The notes under the pieces are model-generated. The model had not been told where the DNA came from and searched no databases. It was given only the letters and a program-made list of their open reading frames with translations. From Planctomycetota bacterium (GTDB lineage: Bacteria; Planctomycetota; Phycisphaerae; SM23-33), in assembly GCA_003644335.1 (NCBI GenBank), contig QNCB01000008.1, positions 1-13,332 on the forward strand: a stretch of DNA of 13,332 nt, in the 5' to 3' direction. Positions 4,950 through 13,332 of the stretch are shown here, in pieces (positions within the stretch are counted from its first letter, which is position 1; each line of letters begins with the position of its first letter). Made by a program: the position numbers and the translations under genes.

Positions 4950-7900
4950 TCCCTATAGTGGTTACAACGCTATGCAGGCGCATCTCGGTGTTGTGCCGAT
5001 GCAGCAGCCCCGGTCTCCGGGGGATGTTGCGCGCATGCTGGTGGATCAGTCGTCACAACAGCGCGTATCCGCTATGGCTGTAGGAATGCCGCCTAGTTGG
5101 TCGCAGGGTGGGGGGAGTGGTGCGTCTATTTTCGGTGAGCAGTTTCGACAGCGGTTTGAAGCGATTCAGGCGCAGCAGTCATATAGCCCATACACCGCGC
5201 AGGCGTTAGGGGGCCAGTACGCTCCGGGCATGTTACCTTCTCCTGTAATGATGACCCCTCCGTCTACAGGGGTTTTTCGGACTAGGCAGCCTGGACCGCG
5301 GGTTGCGCCGCTTTCTCCACAACCCATGATGCCCCTGACCCAAACACCGTTTACGCCGCGGATGCCTCCTCCGATGTTCCAATTGGAGTCGGATCGGCAA
5401 GCACGAATGCAGGATCAAGAGCATGATGCGTTTTTTTCTCGTGCCGTACAAGCTCCAAGAGTCTTGGGTCAGGGTACGGGTATCGGGATCGCGGCAATGG
5501 CAGGAGGGGCCATTGGGGGTCCGCTGGGGGCTATAGGAGGAGGCGTACTCGGACATACAAGTGGATTTGCGCAAGGTGTCGGTAACTTAGCGATGCGTCC
5601 CTTCCAGCCGATGATTGAACGTCGTCAGATGGGTGCATCACTCCGTCGAATGTCTCAGGATTGGGTTGTTGCGGGTCCGGATCTTCATGAAACAGGTCGC
5701 GGGTTTAACCGGGATGCTTCGATTCGCTTGGCTGAAGAAATTCAGGATCTGGCCAAGGACAGAGGTTTCAAGAAAGAAACGGGAGGAATGTTCAATCGTG
5801 GGGACTTGATGCGCATTACGCAAGAGTCCGGTCGAGCAGGACTCCTGGACGAATCCCAGGATATCGAAGGTGTCCGGAAGAACATCAAGAACGTAAGTCG
5901 AACTCTCCGCAAGTACATGCAGCTCACTCAGGATCCGGATATGGTCAATGTTCTTCGTGAGCTTGGCCAGATGAAGCAGCTGGGAATGACGCTGGATGAT
6001 ATGGAGCAAGCGGCCCAGGACATGAATCGCTACTCCCGAGCTGCAGGGGCGTCTATTTCTGGGATCAAACAAATGGGGATGATGGGTGCCTCTACCTTCC
6101 AGCAGGCAGGACTCACTGCGGGTTCTGGTATGACGTACGGGATGCATGCCGCGGCTGCTGCCCGTCAGGCTATTGCTACCGGTACGTTTCAGCCTCGAGA
6201 ATTGGCACTCATGGGCGGAATGCAGGGGATGACGCAGAGAAATATTCAAGCGCAAGCGGCAATGTTGTCGATGCCCCTATTCGGAGCTGCGGTGAGTCAG
6301 TATGGTGCGCGAGGGTTCGAGCTCAATCAGGGTGCGCTCAATCAGATGGGTCAAGGGGGAGCGCAGGGGATGGTGCGCGGGGCGGTGTCTGCTATGGGGC
6401 AAGCAGTACAGCAGGGAGGAGTTGGGGCGTTGGCAACTTTTCCTCTCCAGCAACGGAGACTTCAAACTGAAGCAGCAGAGCAAATGACGCCCGAGCAGCT
6501 GACGGCTGCGCGTATGCGCATGTCTTTGGAAACAGGACAGCGTTTAGGCTTACAAGGTGCGGGAGCTTTTGCTGGGGGTGCGCGTGTCCTGTTCGGTAAT
6601 GAGGTCGCTGAGCAGATGATGTACGAGGCGCAGAACCCTCAGTTTTTTCAGGCCCAGAGAAACCGAATAAACGAACAGCAGCAACGCCTGATTCGCGAAC
6701 AACGAGAGGCTAATGAGCGTGCGCGTCCTGGGGCGGGTACTCTTATTGGTCGTCGACTTTGGCAGAATGCGCGATTGGGGGGGCTCGGACCTACTGGTGC
6801 GGAAGTTGAATCTGGTTTAGAGGCCACAGGCGCCGTCTTAGGGTATCAAGCAGGGCGTGTAGCGGATGTTTTTCGTGGTGCGGGACAGACGTTGCGGGAT
6901 ATTCAATCTGAAGCGGAGGGGCGCGTTGTCACACGTATGGACGAGCGGTTCGTTACGGGAGCGGGCGAACGTCGAAAAGTTTATGGACAAGATACCTCGG
7001 CAATTACACAGGCAGGGTTTCAGGGTCCTGTAGATGTGGGTCCCTCTTACGGAGGACGCACGATTTCCCAAGCTTTGGGTTACGGAGGTGCTTATACTGC
7101 TGAAGCTGCGGAAGTCGGGGGGTTTTTAACTAAGACTGCTTTTCCGGTAGAGGGCGCACTTACGCAGGCACTCGGTTTTGGTGCCGTGCCAGCAGCCGGA
7201 GTTGAGGCTTTGATGGGTACAGGGGCAGCGGTTGCCCTAGGAGAGGAGGGCACCAATCGCTTAGTCCAACAACAAGTTCAACGTGCTCACAGGTACGCTC
7301 AGATGGGTAAATACGCAGCTAGAGAGGCTGGTACGGAAGAGGGTTACACGGCTGCGATGACTGCGTTGGGTAAGTCCGCGAAGGGTAAGGTAGATTCTGG
7401 GGCTGCGATAAGTAGCGCTGCAGGTAAGATCGCTAATATGGTGAAGTCTAGACAGAATATTATCCTGCCTGACGGCACCATTGATCCTGGAGAGGTGGAG
7501 AAAGCCCTGGCGACTTCCTTAAGTGCGGAGGGCCTTTCTCCTGAAGAGGTTAAGAAGACCATAAAAGATTTGAAGGATACCGGACAGCTGGAGAAGATTG
7601 GAGGGTCCATCCTACAAGAAGCCAAAAAGGTTGCAGGTCCTGAGTACGCTACTCAATTTGATGAATCGCTAGAGAAGGCGCAGAAGTTGGAGAAGAAGGC
7701 TATCCAGGATACACAGAATGCTGTGATGGAGCGTAAAGAGGCGATTGTTGAATCCGTTGAAGACCAGTTGGATCTCACTTATGACATAGGTGGGGTTACT
7801 TTAGGTGAAAAGGCTGGAACAGAAGAGTATCGTGAAGCTCAATTGGAAGGTCCAGGGGCGATGTTGGCCAAGACTGTAGCCGCTATGACAGGTGAAGAGG

Positions 7901-8634
7901 GGGGTGATGAAACTCGAAAAGCGGCGCTTGCTAAGTATACTGAGCTCTATGGTAAGGGGCGCAGTGCTAAAGAAGTACGCGCAGAGTTCAACAAGTTAGT
8001 GAAGAAGGAGACCAACAAGCTCGATTCCATGTCGTCAGATATGAAGGAGCGTTTGCGTAAATCCGTTACAAGTGGTGAAGCGGGTTCCATTACTGAATCA
8101 GTGGGTGCGGTGGCTCAAGGTTCTGCTATGGCCATCCAAGCTAAACAGTATGGCGGCGTTATTAGTGGAGGACTTCAAACGGTTATGGAAGCGGTGGGAG
8201 GCCCCGCTTCCGGGAAGCTGCTTGAACAACTTACTACAGGTGAGGTTACAGGAGGAGGCATCGCTGGCGCTTTTTCTGAGGATGATATCCGGTCGCTTGC
8301 ACGGTCTGGTCACAAAGCTTTAGCTGGTAAAATTGCACGCTACAAGCAAGAGAAGGATCCTGAAAAGAAGAAACAGCTCGAGCAAGAGATCACGGAGAAT
8401 GTTAGCCAGCTCGGAGAAGCCCGTAAAAAGAAGGAAGAGGAACTTGGAGAGGCTGAGGGTAAGGAAGCTGAAGACCTCGCCAAGTCTGACGAGGCCCTCG
8501 CGGGCATTCAGGGCGAGATGGCGGATGCTTTCAAGGATTTCCGTCCGGCAGTTGACAAGTTCTCGAAGGGCGCAGAGGCATTGGAACGTGCTATGGAGAG
8601 TGATATGTTCAAGAGAATGGCAGGAGAAGACTAA
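4933..8634 (+). CDS. Putative tail tape measure protein, 1233 aa
   Basis: This is the largest gene in the window and lies directly after the frameshifted chaperone pair, the usual place of the tape measure, which sets tail length and is passed into the host at infection. Residues 1-150 are rich in P, Q, M and G and look disordered. Residues 181-222 form a glycine-zipper hydrophobic stretch (for example AAMAGGAIGGPLGAIGGGVL) that could insert into a membrane. A middle part rich in A, Q, M and G follows, then a second Ala/Gly hydrophobic stretch near 730-775. The last 350 residues are charged and predicted helical or coiled coil. No lysozyme or peptidase motif was seen. A GAGGA ribosome binding site lies 8 nt before the ATG. 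At about 0.15 nm per residue it would span at most about 185 nm. An internal capsid or ejection protein is the main alternative. Confidence 0.6.
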   Translation: MPDPSDPYSGYNAMQAHLGVVPMQQPRSPGDVARMLVDQSSQQRVSAMAVGMPPSWSQGGGSGASIFGEQFRQRFEAIQAQQSYSPYTAQALGGQYAPGMLPSPVMMTPPSTGVFRTRQPGPRVAPLSPQPMMPLTQTPFTPRMPPPMFQLESDRQARMQDQEHDAFFSRAVQAPRVLGQGTGIGIAAMAGGAIGGPLGAIGGGVLGHTSGFAQGVGNLAMRPFQPMIERRQMGASLRRMSQDWVVAGPDLHETGRGFNRDASIRLAEEIQDLAKDRGFKKETGGMFNRGDLMRITQESGRAGLLDESQDIEGVRKNIKNVSRTLRKYMQLTQDPDMVNVLRELGQMKQLGMTLDDMEQAAQDMNRYSRAAGASISGIKQMGMMGASTFQQAGLTAGSGMTYGMHAAAAARQAIATGTFQPRELALMGGMQGMTQRNIQAQAAMLSMPLFGAAVSQYGARGFELNQGALNQMGQGGAQGMVRGAVSAMGQAVQQGGVGALATFPLQQRRLQTEAAEQMTPEQLTAARMRMSLETGQRLGLQGAGAFAGGARVLFGNEVAEQMMYEAQNPQFFQAQRNRINEQQQRLIREQREANERARPGAGTLIGRRLWQNARLGGLGPTGAEVESGLEATGAVLGYQAGRVADVFRGAGQTLRDIQSEAEGRVVTRMDERFVTGAGERRKVYGQDTSAITQAGFQGPVDVGPSYGGRTISQALGYGGAYTAEAAEVGGFLTKTAFPVEGALTQALGFGAVPAAGVEALMGTGAAVALGEEGTNRLVQQQVQRAHRYAQMGKYAAREAGTEEGYTAAMTALGKSAKGKVDSGAAISSAAGKIANMVKSRQNIILPDGTIDPGEVEKALATSLSAEGLSPEEVKKTIKDLKDTGQLEKIGGSILQEAKKVAGPEYATQFDESLEKAQKLEKKAIQDTQNAVMERKEAIVESVEDQLDLTYDIGGVTLGEKAGTEEYREAQLEGPGAMLAKTVAAMTGEEGGDETRKAALAKYTELYGKGRSAKEVRAEFNKLVKKETNKLDSMSSDMKERLRKSVTSGEAGSITESVGAVAQGSAMAIQAKQYGGVISGGLQTVMEAVGGPASGKLLEQLTTGEVTGGGIAGAFSEDDIRSLARSGHKALAGKIARYKQEKDPEKKKQLEQEITENVSQLGEARKKKEEELGEAEGKEAEDLAKSDEALAGIQGEMADAFKDFRPAVDKFSKGAEALERAMESDMFKRMAGED

Positions 8635-8856
8635 ATGACAACTCCGATCAACCGTCGTATCTATTACATGCTTCCCAAAGCGGAGAACGTTCTACGTTTG
8701 GCCAACCACAACATTGTCATGAACCTGCGCGCAGGACATGACGCGACGTTGACGTTGCCGAATCTGTTGCAGCGTGCGTATATGGTCGTCAATGAGACTG
8801 GTGTCATTCCATATCGGAATTACGTAGCCAGTAAAGAATTACCTGTGAGGCAATAA
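8635..8856 (+). CDS. Small conserved-looking virion-operon protein, 73 aa
   Basis: The gene is not recognised. The ATG follows the tape measure TAA directly (TAAATG) and has AGGAGA 7 nt upstream inside the previous gene. Its own TAA overlaps the next ATG by one base (TAATG), so it is coupled on both sides. The protein is basic at the N-terminus (INRRIYYMLPKAENVLRLA) with hydrophobic segments typical of a small beta-rich domain (LRAGHDATLTLPNLLQRAYM) and no cysteine. It has no transmembrane segment or signal peptide. Its place between tape measure and a tail-tip-like gene suggests a small tail or baseplate component, such as a tail-completion or LysM-like adaptor role. That is inferred from position only. 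Confidence 0.7.
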   Translation: MTTPINRRIYYMLPKAENVLRLANHNIVMNLRAGHDATLTLPNLLQRAYMVVNETGVIPYRNYVASKELPVRQ

Positions 8857-9914
8857 TGGGAAAGCCTACCGCTATCGTACCAATCAACCGAGAGGTGCTT
8901 TTGCCTATCTGGCAGGATGCTTCTTTGGTGAATACCCGGGAAGGCAGAGGGTCCCGCACTGTGGGGGCGTTTTCGTCTTTTCCGACGTTCACGCAGAAGT
9001 GGTCTCGTCTGGCTCCTCGTGGGCAGGATTTCGCGGATACGATGGCGCGGATGTTTATCCGTATTCCTCCCGGAGACTATGACAAGTTCCTGGCTGAGCT
9101 CGACGATCCTGAGACGCGGAATATTGCAACATTTTTGTGTGGCGATGATGCGGGCAAGGGCGGTGTTGGTTACCTCGACTTCATCATTCAGGACGCAACG
9201 CACCAGTACAACGAGAAGGTCCAGGTCTGCGAGACGCTGTCGGACAACTACGTGGCGTTCTTTTTTGGATCCCAGGCTCCGATGTTCACGTATCGGGGAA
9301 CCCTCTACAATACGTACGAAGATGACTGGACAATGCGGATGTTCCGCATTTTTCGGGATCTTGCTCGAGGTACTCAGCTGGCACGTCGTGGGCTGGTCCT
9401 ATACTTGAAGTACGATTCCGTTATCGTCCAAGGAGCCATGGTGGATTTTCGTTACGCACTTCGAAGTGGGATGGAGATGTCGACCTCATTTGACTTCTCT
9501 CTTCTCGTGAAGAGTGTCAACATCATCTATGGGGGTGAGGGGGATCCTACGGATTTAGTAAACGAAAAGCATTTTGCGCCGGAAGGTTACCATACGGATG
9601 ATGTGGGTGCGTACAATGCTGCAGCTACCAACACGTATATGGGGACACCGGAGGGAGGACCCGAAGGCGTAAGTGCGGAAGAACCTCCCGTTGGGGGCAC
9701 CGCTAATTTTGACACAAGTGGTGGGGGTACTTCATGGATGCCTGATGATTGGGATTCTGACGCATATGCGACGCCGCCTCCTGGAGGATCAGGTACAGAG
9801 TCGGTACCTCCTTCGCCGGAAGGACAGATTATGGGAGCGACAAAAGATCCTGCGAAAATAGCGTTGCTGCAACAGCTTCACAACCAACAACAAACATTGA
9901 CGACGGGTGGTTAG
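8856..9914 (+). CDS. Putative tail-tip or baseplate structural protein with disordered C-terminus, 352 aa
   Basis: Residues 1-225 look like a folded beta-rich domain. The core 108-222 alternates strands and ends in SFDFSLLV, with the pattern DFIIQDATHQYNEKVQV, then an aromatic stretch VAFFFG, MFTYRGTLYNT and LYLKYDSVIVQG. This strand pattern resembles tail-tube-like or Dit/baseplate-hub-type domains that cap the tail tube, although I could not assign a named family. Residues about 250-325 are a low-complexity linker rich in G, P, E and S, and the last 30 residues are a Q-rich helix (IALLQQLHNQQQ). That part may anchor the fibre proteins encoded next. The ATG overlaps the upstream stop (TAATG) and has GTGAGG 5 nt before it. 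The position after the tape measure fits a tail-tip or baseplate role. Confidence 0.55.
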   Translation: MGKPTAIVPINREVLLPIWQDASLVNTREGRGSRTVGAFSSFPTFTQKWSRLAPRGQDFADTMARMFIRIPPGDYDKFLAELDDPETRNIATFLCGDDAGKGGVGYLDFIIQDATHQYNEKVQVCETLSDNYVAFFFGSQAPMFTYRGTLYNTYEDDWTMRMFRIFRDLARGTQLARRGLVLYLKYDSVIVQGAMVDFRYALRSGMEMSTSFDFSLLVKSVNIIYGGEGDPTDLVNEKHFAPEGYHTDDVGAYNAAATNTYMGTPEGGPEGVSAEEPPVGGTANFDTSGGGTSWMPDDWDSDAYATPPPGGSGTESVPPSPEGQIMGATKDPAKIALLQQLHNQQQTLTTGG

Positions 9915-9917
9915 GCC

Positions 9918-11888
9918 ATGACTGCAGAATTCACAATTGACCAAGCAACGCTTCCGCCAGGGCTTCCGGATCGTTCGCGCCAGGATATCATTCCTGGAGG
10001 AGCTCCCGTTCAGTTCGCGGCGGTCTATCCTCCGCCTAACCACACAACGTACAAATGGGAGTTGTTGACTCAACCGTCGGGAGTAGCGGTAGCGTTTTCT
10101 GACCCTAATATACACAATCCCACAGTCGACTTTGGGATGAACTACGGGGGATATCTGATTCGCTTGACTGTTGATGAGGGTACTGCGACTGAGGACGTTT
10201 CAGTCCGTGCGGTATATCTTAAATGGCCCGTCAGCAATAGAGCCCTCCCTGCGCTTGCGGAAACTAATCAGGACAATAGTCAACCTCCTAATACGGGTGT
10301 GCGTGGCTGGGAAGAGAAGGTCATAGATTATCTTTGGTGGGTTGAGAATACGATTGGGGGCGGAGTCGTTACACCTACTGGGTTAGGTCGTATTCACGTA
10401 GACGCGGTCAATGGTAATGATGTTTCGGGAACAGGGAGCCGAGAAAAACCATACCAAACGTTGGCGGTAGCGGTAACGAGTCCTCGCTGTGCTCCTCCGA
10501 CGTCGGCTGCTGAGTTTCTTACGGGTATTGAGTTCGTATGTGCTCCTGGGCATTATGGTCCTGTACTTCCTGCTCCCCCGACGTTTTTGCCTCTGCCTCA
10601 ACGTCAAAAGATCAAGTTCACGGGAACCGATGTCATAATCAATCATGTCTTGGAGTGGGGACTTTACGAGGTAAATTACACTGCGTATGGGCTACTTCCC
10701 AACGACTTTCCTCCGATGTTGTGGGTAGACGGGGATGTAGGAGCCATGCGTCCTATGAGGGTCGAAGCAGCTCCTATTGACACTTCAGGTAACGCGGTGT
10801 TCTGTGTTTCCGGAATAACGACAGTCAAGAAGGATGCAGGAGGGCTATCCTTAAATTCCAAGCAGCTTTACATGCGAAACGTAGTTGCTGTCTATCTGGG
10901 GACTACTGCGAGTGCTGCTGCGGCTGTAGGGGATGAGACGGGTATTCTAACTGCGCATCTCGAGAACTGTACTTTCGGAGATTACAACGCCGCTAACGGT
11001 TGCGTGATCGGAGGAGAACGAGAACCACTGCTTCCGACAAAGGCGAATCAGGTAAGGATCTATGCGCATAACTGTAGTTTCCGGCAACGGATATACGCCA
11101 ATACCGAAATTCGAGAAGCTACGCGTTGCAGCTTCCATGGGATGGACCGAAACCGAATGGTGTCTTCGGGAGGGTCGCTTGTTCCTGTGTCGGACGGTCT
11201 GATCGGATTCGACAAAGGAGTTACTTTTTATGACTGTGAGTTCAATGACGATACCATTCCTTATGACGTAGGTTGGGACGGAGTAACATTTCCGTCAGCT
11301 CAGGCTCCGTGTTTCGACGAAGTCAGCTATCGTTCATGGCTCGACATGGAGGTTGCAGGGGGTCCAGCAATCCTCAATAACGTCGGGTCTCCTTCTCTTT
11401 CCACTTACCCTCGAAAATCGACCTTCCAGGGAGTGTATCTTGGATCGGTAGGCCCGGTAGACCTCGCTCCCATTGTGATTGGGGCGCCGTTTCCTATTGT
11501 CTTGGATGTTCAGGAGTACATCGATACTCCGGACTTCTTACACCGTCCTGGGACTGCTCCGGTACAGTGTCTCAGAGGCGGACATTTCAGATTTACGTTT
11601 TCGGTTACGTGGGAAAATCAACAACTATTCATAAGCAACACAATAGGAGCAGCTTTACAAGTTACTCCCATGGGCGGCGGAGCTGCGATAGTTCCTCAGA
11701 CCAAGAAGTTCTCGGCTTGTGATTTTTTTGGACTACGAGCGACTTGCACACTTCCAAGTTATGAAATGACTCTCAATGATGGGGATAGCGTGGAATTGGT
11801 TGCTTGGAGAGACGGTCCCATTACGGGGATAGGACCGTTGCTTCTCGAGATTGAGGATACGTGGCTGCGAATCGATAGGCTTTCGTAG
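9918..11888 (+). CDS. Putative tail fibre or spike protein with Ig-like and beta-helix domains, 656 aa
   Basis: Residues about 28-104 resemble a PKD/Ig-like domain (YKWELLTQPSG, then a glycine-rich turn and YLIRLTVDEGTA). Residues 105-150 form a linker with a possible trimerising helix (VRGWEEKVIDYLWWVENTIG). From about 158 a parallel beta-helix begins, marked by HVDAVNGNDVSGTGSREKPY and TL, the usual entry motif of pectate-lyase-like phage fibres and spikes. Turns with short hydrophobic strands continue to about 500, and the C-terminus (about 535-656) looks like a separate beta-sandwich. No catalytic residues of a polysaccharide lyase could be assigned. It lies 3 nt after the preceding gene with only a weak ribosome binding site. 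Its likely role is binding, or perhaps cleaving, a host surface glycan. Confidence 0.65.
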   Translation: MTAEFTIDQATLPPGLPDRSRQDIIPGGAPVQFAAVYPPPNHTTYKWELLTQPSGVAVAFSDPNIHNPTVDFGMNYGGYLIRLTVDEGTATEDVSVRAVYLKWPVSNRALPALAETNQDNSQPPNTGVRGWEEKVIDYLWWVENTIGGGVVTPTGLGRIHVDAVNGNDVSGTGSREKPYQTLAVAVTSPRCAPPTSAAEFLTGIEFVCAPGHYGPVLPAPPTFLPLPQRQKIKFTGTDVIINHVLEWGLYEVNYTAYGLLPNDFPPMLWVDGDVGAMRPMRVEAAPIDTSGNAVFCVSGITTVKKDAGGLSLNSKQLYMRNVVAVYLGTTASAAAAVGDETGILTAHLENCTFGDYNAANGCVIGGEREPLLPTKANQVRIYAHNCSFRQRIYANTEIREATRCSFHGMDRNRMVSSGGSLVPVSDGLIGFDKGVTFYDCEFNDDTIPYDVGWDGVTFPSAQAPCFDEVSYRSWLDMEVAGGPAILNNVGSPSLSTYPRKSTFQGVYLGSVGPVDLAPIVIGAPFPIVLDVQEYIDTPDFLHRPGTAPVQCLRGGHFRFTFSVTWENQQLFISNTIGAALQVTPMGGGAAIVPQTKKFSACDFFGLRATCTLPSYEMTLNDGDSVELVAWRDGPITGIGPLLLEIEDTWLRIDRLS

Positions 11889-11897
11889 GAGGCTGTA

Positions 11898-13332
11898 ATG
11901 GATTTTTACCGGAAGATGTGGTGCGTGGACTGCGAGGCTTTTATCGCAGATGTGGATATTCTCACGCACTTAGCTGCGAATCCCGATCACGGCCTCATTC
12001 GAATCGACCATAATGCAGTCGGGAATCCGACTAACGGTCCGGGGTCGTCTATTCCATTTACGGGGTCCGTGTACGTGGATGGAGGACGTACAGATACGTA
12101 TACGCCGGATGGGAGCATTTCTAAGCCATACAAAACCATTCAGGCCGGGGTTAATAATTGTCCGGTAGGCGGGGTGGTGAAGGTAGCTCGGTGGACTTAC
12201 GACGAGAATGTCGTGATGCCCGCTTCGAAGTACCTGGATGCGGATCTGGGATCGGTCCTTACTACTGACAGTGGAGATACTCTCACGATTGATGATAGCG
12301 GTCCCCCTCCGGTGACTACGTCTCCATCGTTCATTCGAGGGCTTCAAGTCAAATGCAGAGACGCGTCAGGATGGTGTGTCCACCTTATTGGAACAGGTGC
12401 GTGGCCAAGTAGTGATGTTTTTGCGGCTTTTCTCGATAACATTTTGGCGTCGGAAAATGATGCCGGGTGTGTCTGGTGTGAAGGAGCCGGTTGCTACTTG
12501 ACTGATGCGGGGGGTACTGACGGCGATCCTCCCATCTGTATCCGAGTGGGAAGCCCCTCTTCGGATGTAGGGGGCCAGGTAGTTACTGGACGTTTCAATC
12601 TTGGGTGCAAGGCAGGAGGTACCGTTTTTGACATCCACGAAAATGCTTACGTGATGGCAGATGAAGCTTCGTGTAACGCGGACGGCGCGGGTGGAGTTGT
12701 CGCTAGATTAAATGGATTGGATACGCCAGGTACGTACTTATTTTTCAGTGCTCGAAAAATCACGACAGACTCAGATTGGTTGAGTTATGTGGTGAGTACG
12801 GGTGGGAATCCAATAGTGCGAATCGATAATAACTATTCCGAATTTGGAGGTCATTTTTCCGGAGATGTTTTCGACATGCCGGATGGAGGAGTTCTGACCA
12901 TCTCTGATGCGAGCTATGAAACAGATTTCGGGCGTGTGGTTCGCATGGGCCGGAATACCCCATCACCGTCTTATGGGACGTTGAAACTCAAAGATGTAGA
13001 AGGCGTAAGTCGGAATGTTTCAGGGTACGCGGTTGAGTTGGAGGGGGGATTTGGGAATGCGACGCTCTATGACTGCAAGTTTAAAAACCAAAGCGGCGGC
13101 GGCACGGGGGTTCTAAAGGCGGACATTTCCGGAGGGAACGCGCTTTTCCTCACTGACGGGTCTTACGAAGGTCTTGGTCCGGTAGTGGATCTTCTTGGAG
13201 GCGTCGCGTTCTTGCTTGGAGGGGTAGATCTTATTTCTACTGGAGGAGGTCTTCCAGGGAGCGTACCTCTTGCGGTAGCCGCGGGAGCGACTGTCTACCG
13301 GGGGCATTGTAATTTCAGAAGCGGTACACCTA
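11898..13332 (+). CDS. Partial second beta-helix fibre/spike protein, paralogue of the preceding gene
   Basis: The frame is open from ATG at 11898 to the window edge (478 codons seen, C-terminus missing). AGGAGG lies 5 nt before the ATG and shares its first bases with the stop of the previous gene, so the two are coupled. The protein begins with a C9-x2-C12 pair and a short helix, then GLIRIDHNAVGN, then a beta-helix entry motif (VYVDGGRTDTYTPDGS and SKPYKTIQ at about 58-82) matching that of the upstream gene. The rest is a long run of short strands with asparagine and glycine turns (for example NNYSEFGGHFSGDVFDMPDG), typical of a right-handed parallel beta-helix. It has about 13 cysteines, many for a virion protein. 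It lacks the Ig-like domain of its neighbour. It probably forms a second adsorption or branching fibre. Confidence 0.65.
   Translation, partial: MDFYRKMWCVDCEAFIADVDILTHLAANPDHGLIRIDHNAVGNPTNGPGSSIPFTGSVYVDGGRTDTYTPDGSISKPYKTIQAGVNNCPVGGVVKVARWTYDENVVMPASKYLDADLGSVLTTDSGDTLTIDDSGPPPVTTSPSFIRGLQVKCRDASGWCVHLIGTGAWPSSDVFAAFLDNILASENDAGCVWCEGAGCYLTDAGGTDGDPPICIRVGSPSSDVGGQVVTGRFNLGCKAGGTVFDIHENAYVMADEASCNADGAGGVVARLNGLDTPGTYLFFSARKITTDSDWLSYVVSTGGNPIVRIDNNYSEFGGHFSGDVFDMPDGGVLTISDASYETDFGRVVRMGRNTPSPSYGTLKLKDVEGVSRNVSGYAVELEGGFGNATLYDCKFKNQSGGGTGVLKADISGGNALFLTDGSYEGLGPVVDLLGGVAFLLGGVDLISTGGGLPGSVPLAVAAGATVYRGHCNFRSGTP

Noticed and set aside
5233..6255. Minus-strand frames inside the tape measure gene, including one of 205 codons
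   Set aside because: They are shadows of the GC-rich coding frame, without ribosome binding sites or neighbours on that strand.
8804..9408. Alternate-frame reading of the 352-residue gene on both strands, including a 129-codon plus frame
   Set aside because: The 352-residue frame has coupled start and stop and a sensible protein; the others are rich in arginine and serine, as expected of shadows.

Overview
The window reads as a stretch of a tailed double-stranded DNA phage genome (or a large prophage). The evidence is tightly packed genes with overlapping starts and stops, a block of small zinc-binding and DNA-repair genes on one strand, and on the other a morphogenesis block in phage order: tail assembly chaperone with frameshift, tape measure, tail-tip or baseplate proteins, then beta-helix fibre or spike proteins. 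Nothing identifies the host. No tRNA, rRNA, insertion sequence, CRISPR array or integrase was seen.

Left arm, minus strand (about 1-3856): transcription starts in the 3857-3942 gap and runs leftward through a family-4 uracil-DNA glycosylase, a DinG/XPD-type iron-sulfur helicase with an extra N-terminal zinc ribbon, and a 54-residue zinc-ribbon protein. It ends at a strong intrinsic terminator (about 790-841). A second leftward unit starts immediately after it, from a promoter that sits almost on the start codon. It encodes a 119-residue unknown, a 76-residue zinc-finger-like protein, and a further gene that begins at GTG and leaves the window.

Right arm, plus strand (3943-13332): this is one compact run of co-directional genes. 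The 208-residue first gene ends in a run of five T's overlapping its TAG stop. The next open frame, in -1 phase, has no ordinary start codon. A GC-only 8-bp stem that encloses a second 6-bp stem begins 4 nt after the slippery site. This is the layout of the lambda G/GT-type programmed -1 frameshift that makes a tail assembly chaperone fusion. As expected for that system, the next gene is a 1233-residue tape-measure-like protein. A 73-residue unknown and a 352-residue likely tail-tip or baseplate protein follow. Two large related beta-helix proteins then follow, the second cut by the window edge; these are probably fibre or spike proteins that contact the host surface.

The most notable signal is the frameshift element at 4557-4630. 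Next come the overlapping divergent promoters at 3888-3919 that separate the repair operon from the virion operon, and the back-to-back terminator and near-leaderless promoter at 753-841. Identities of the structural proteins rest on gene order and sequence character and are tentative. The helicase and glycosylase calls rest on clear catalytic motifs.
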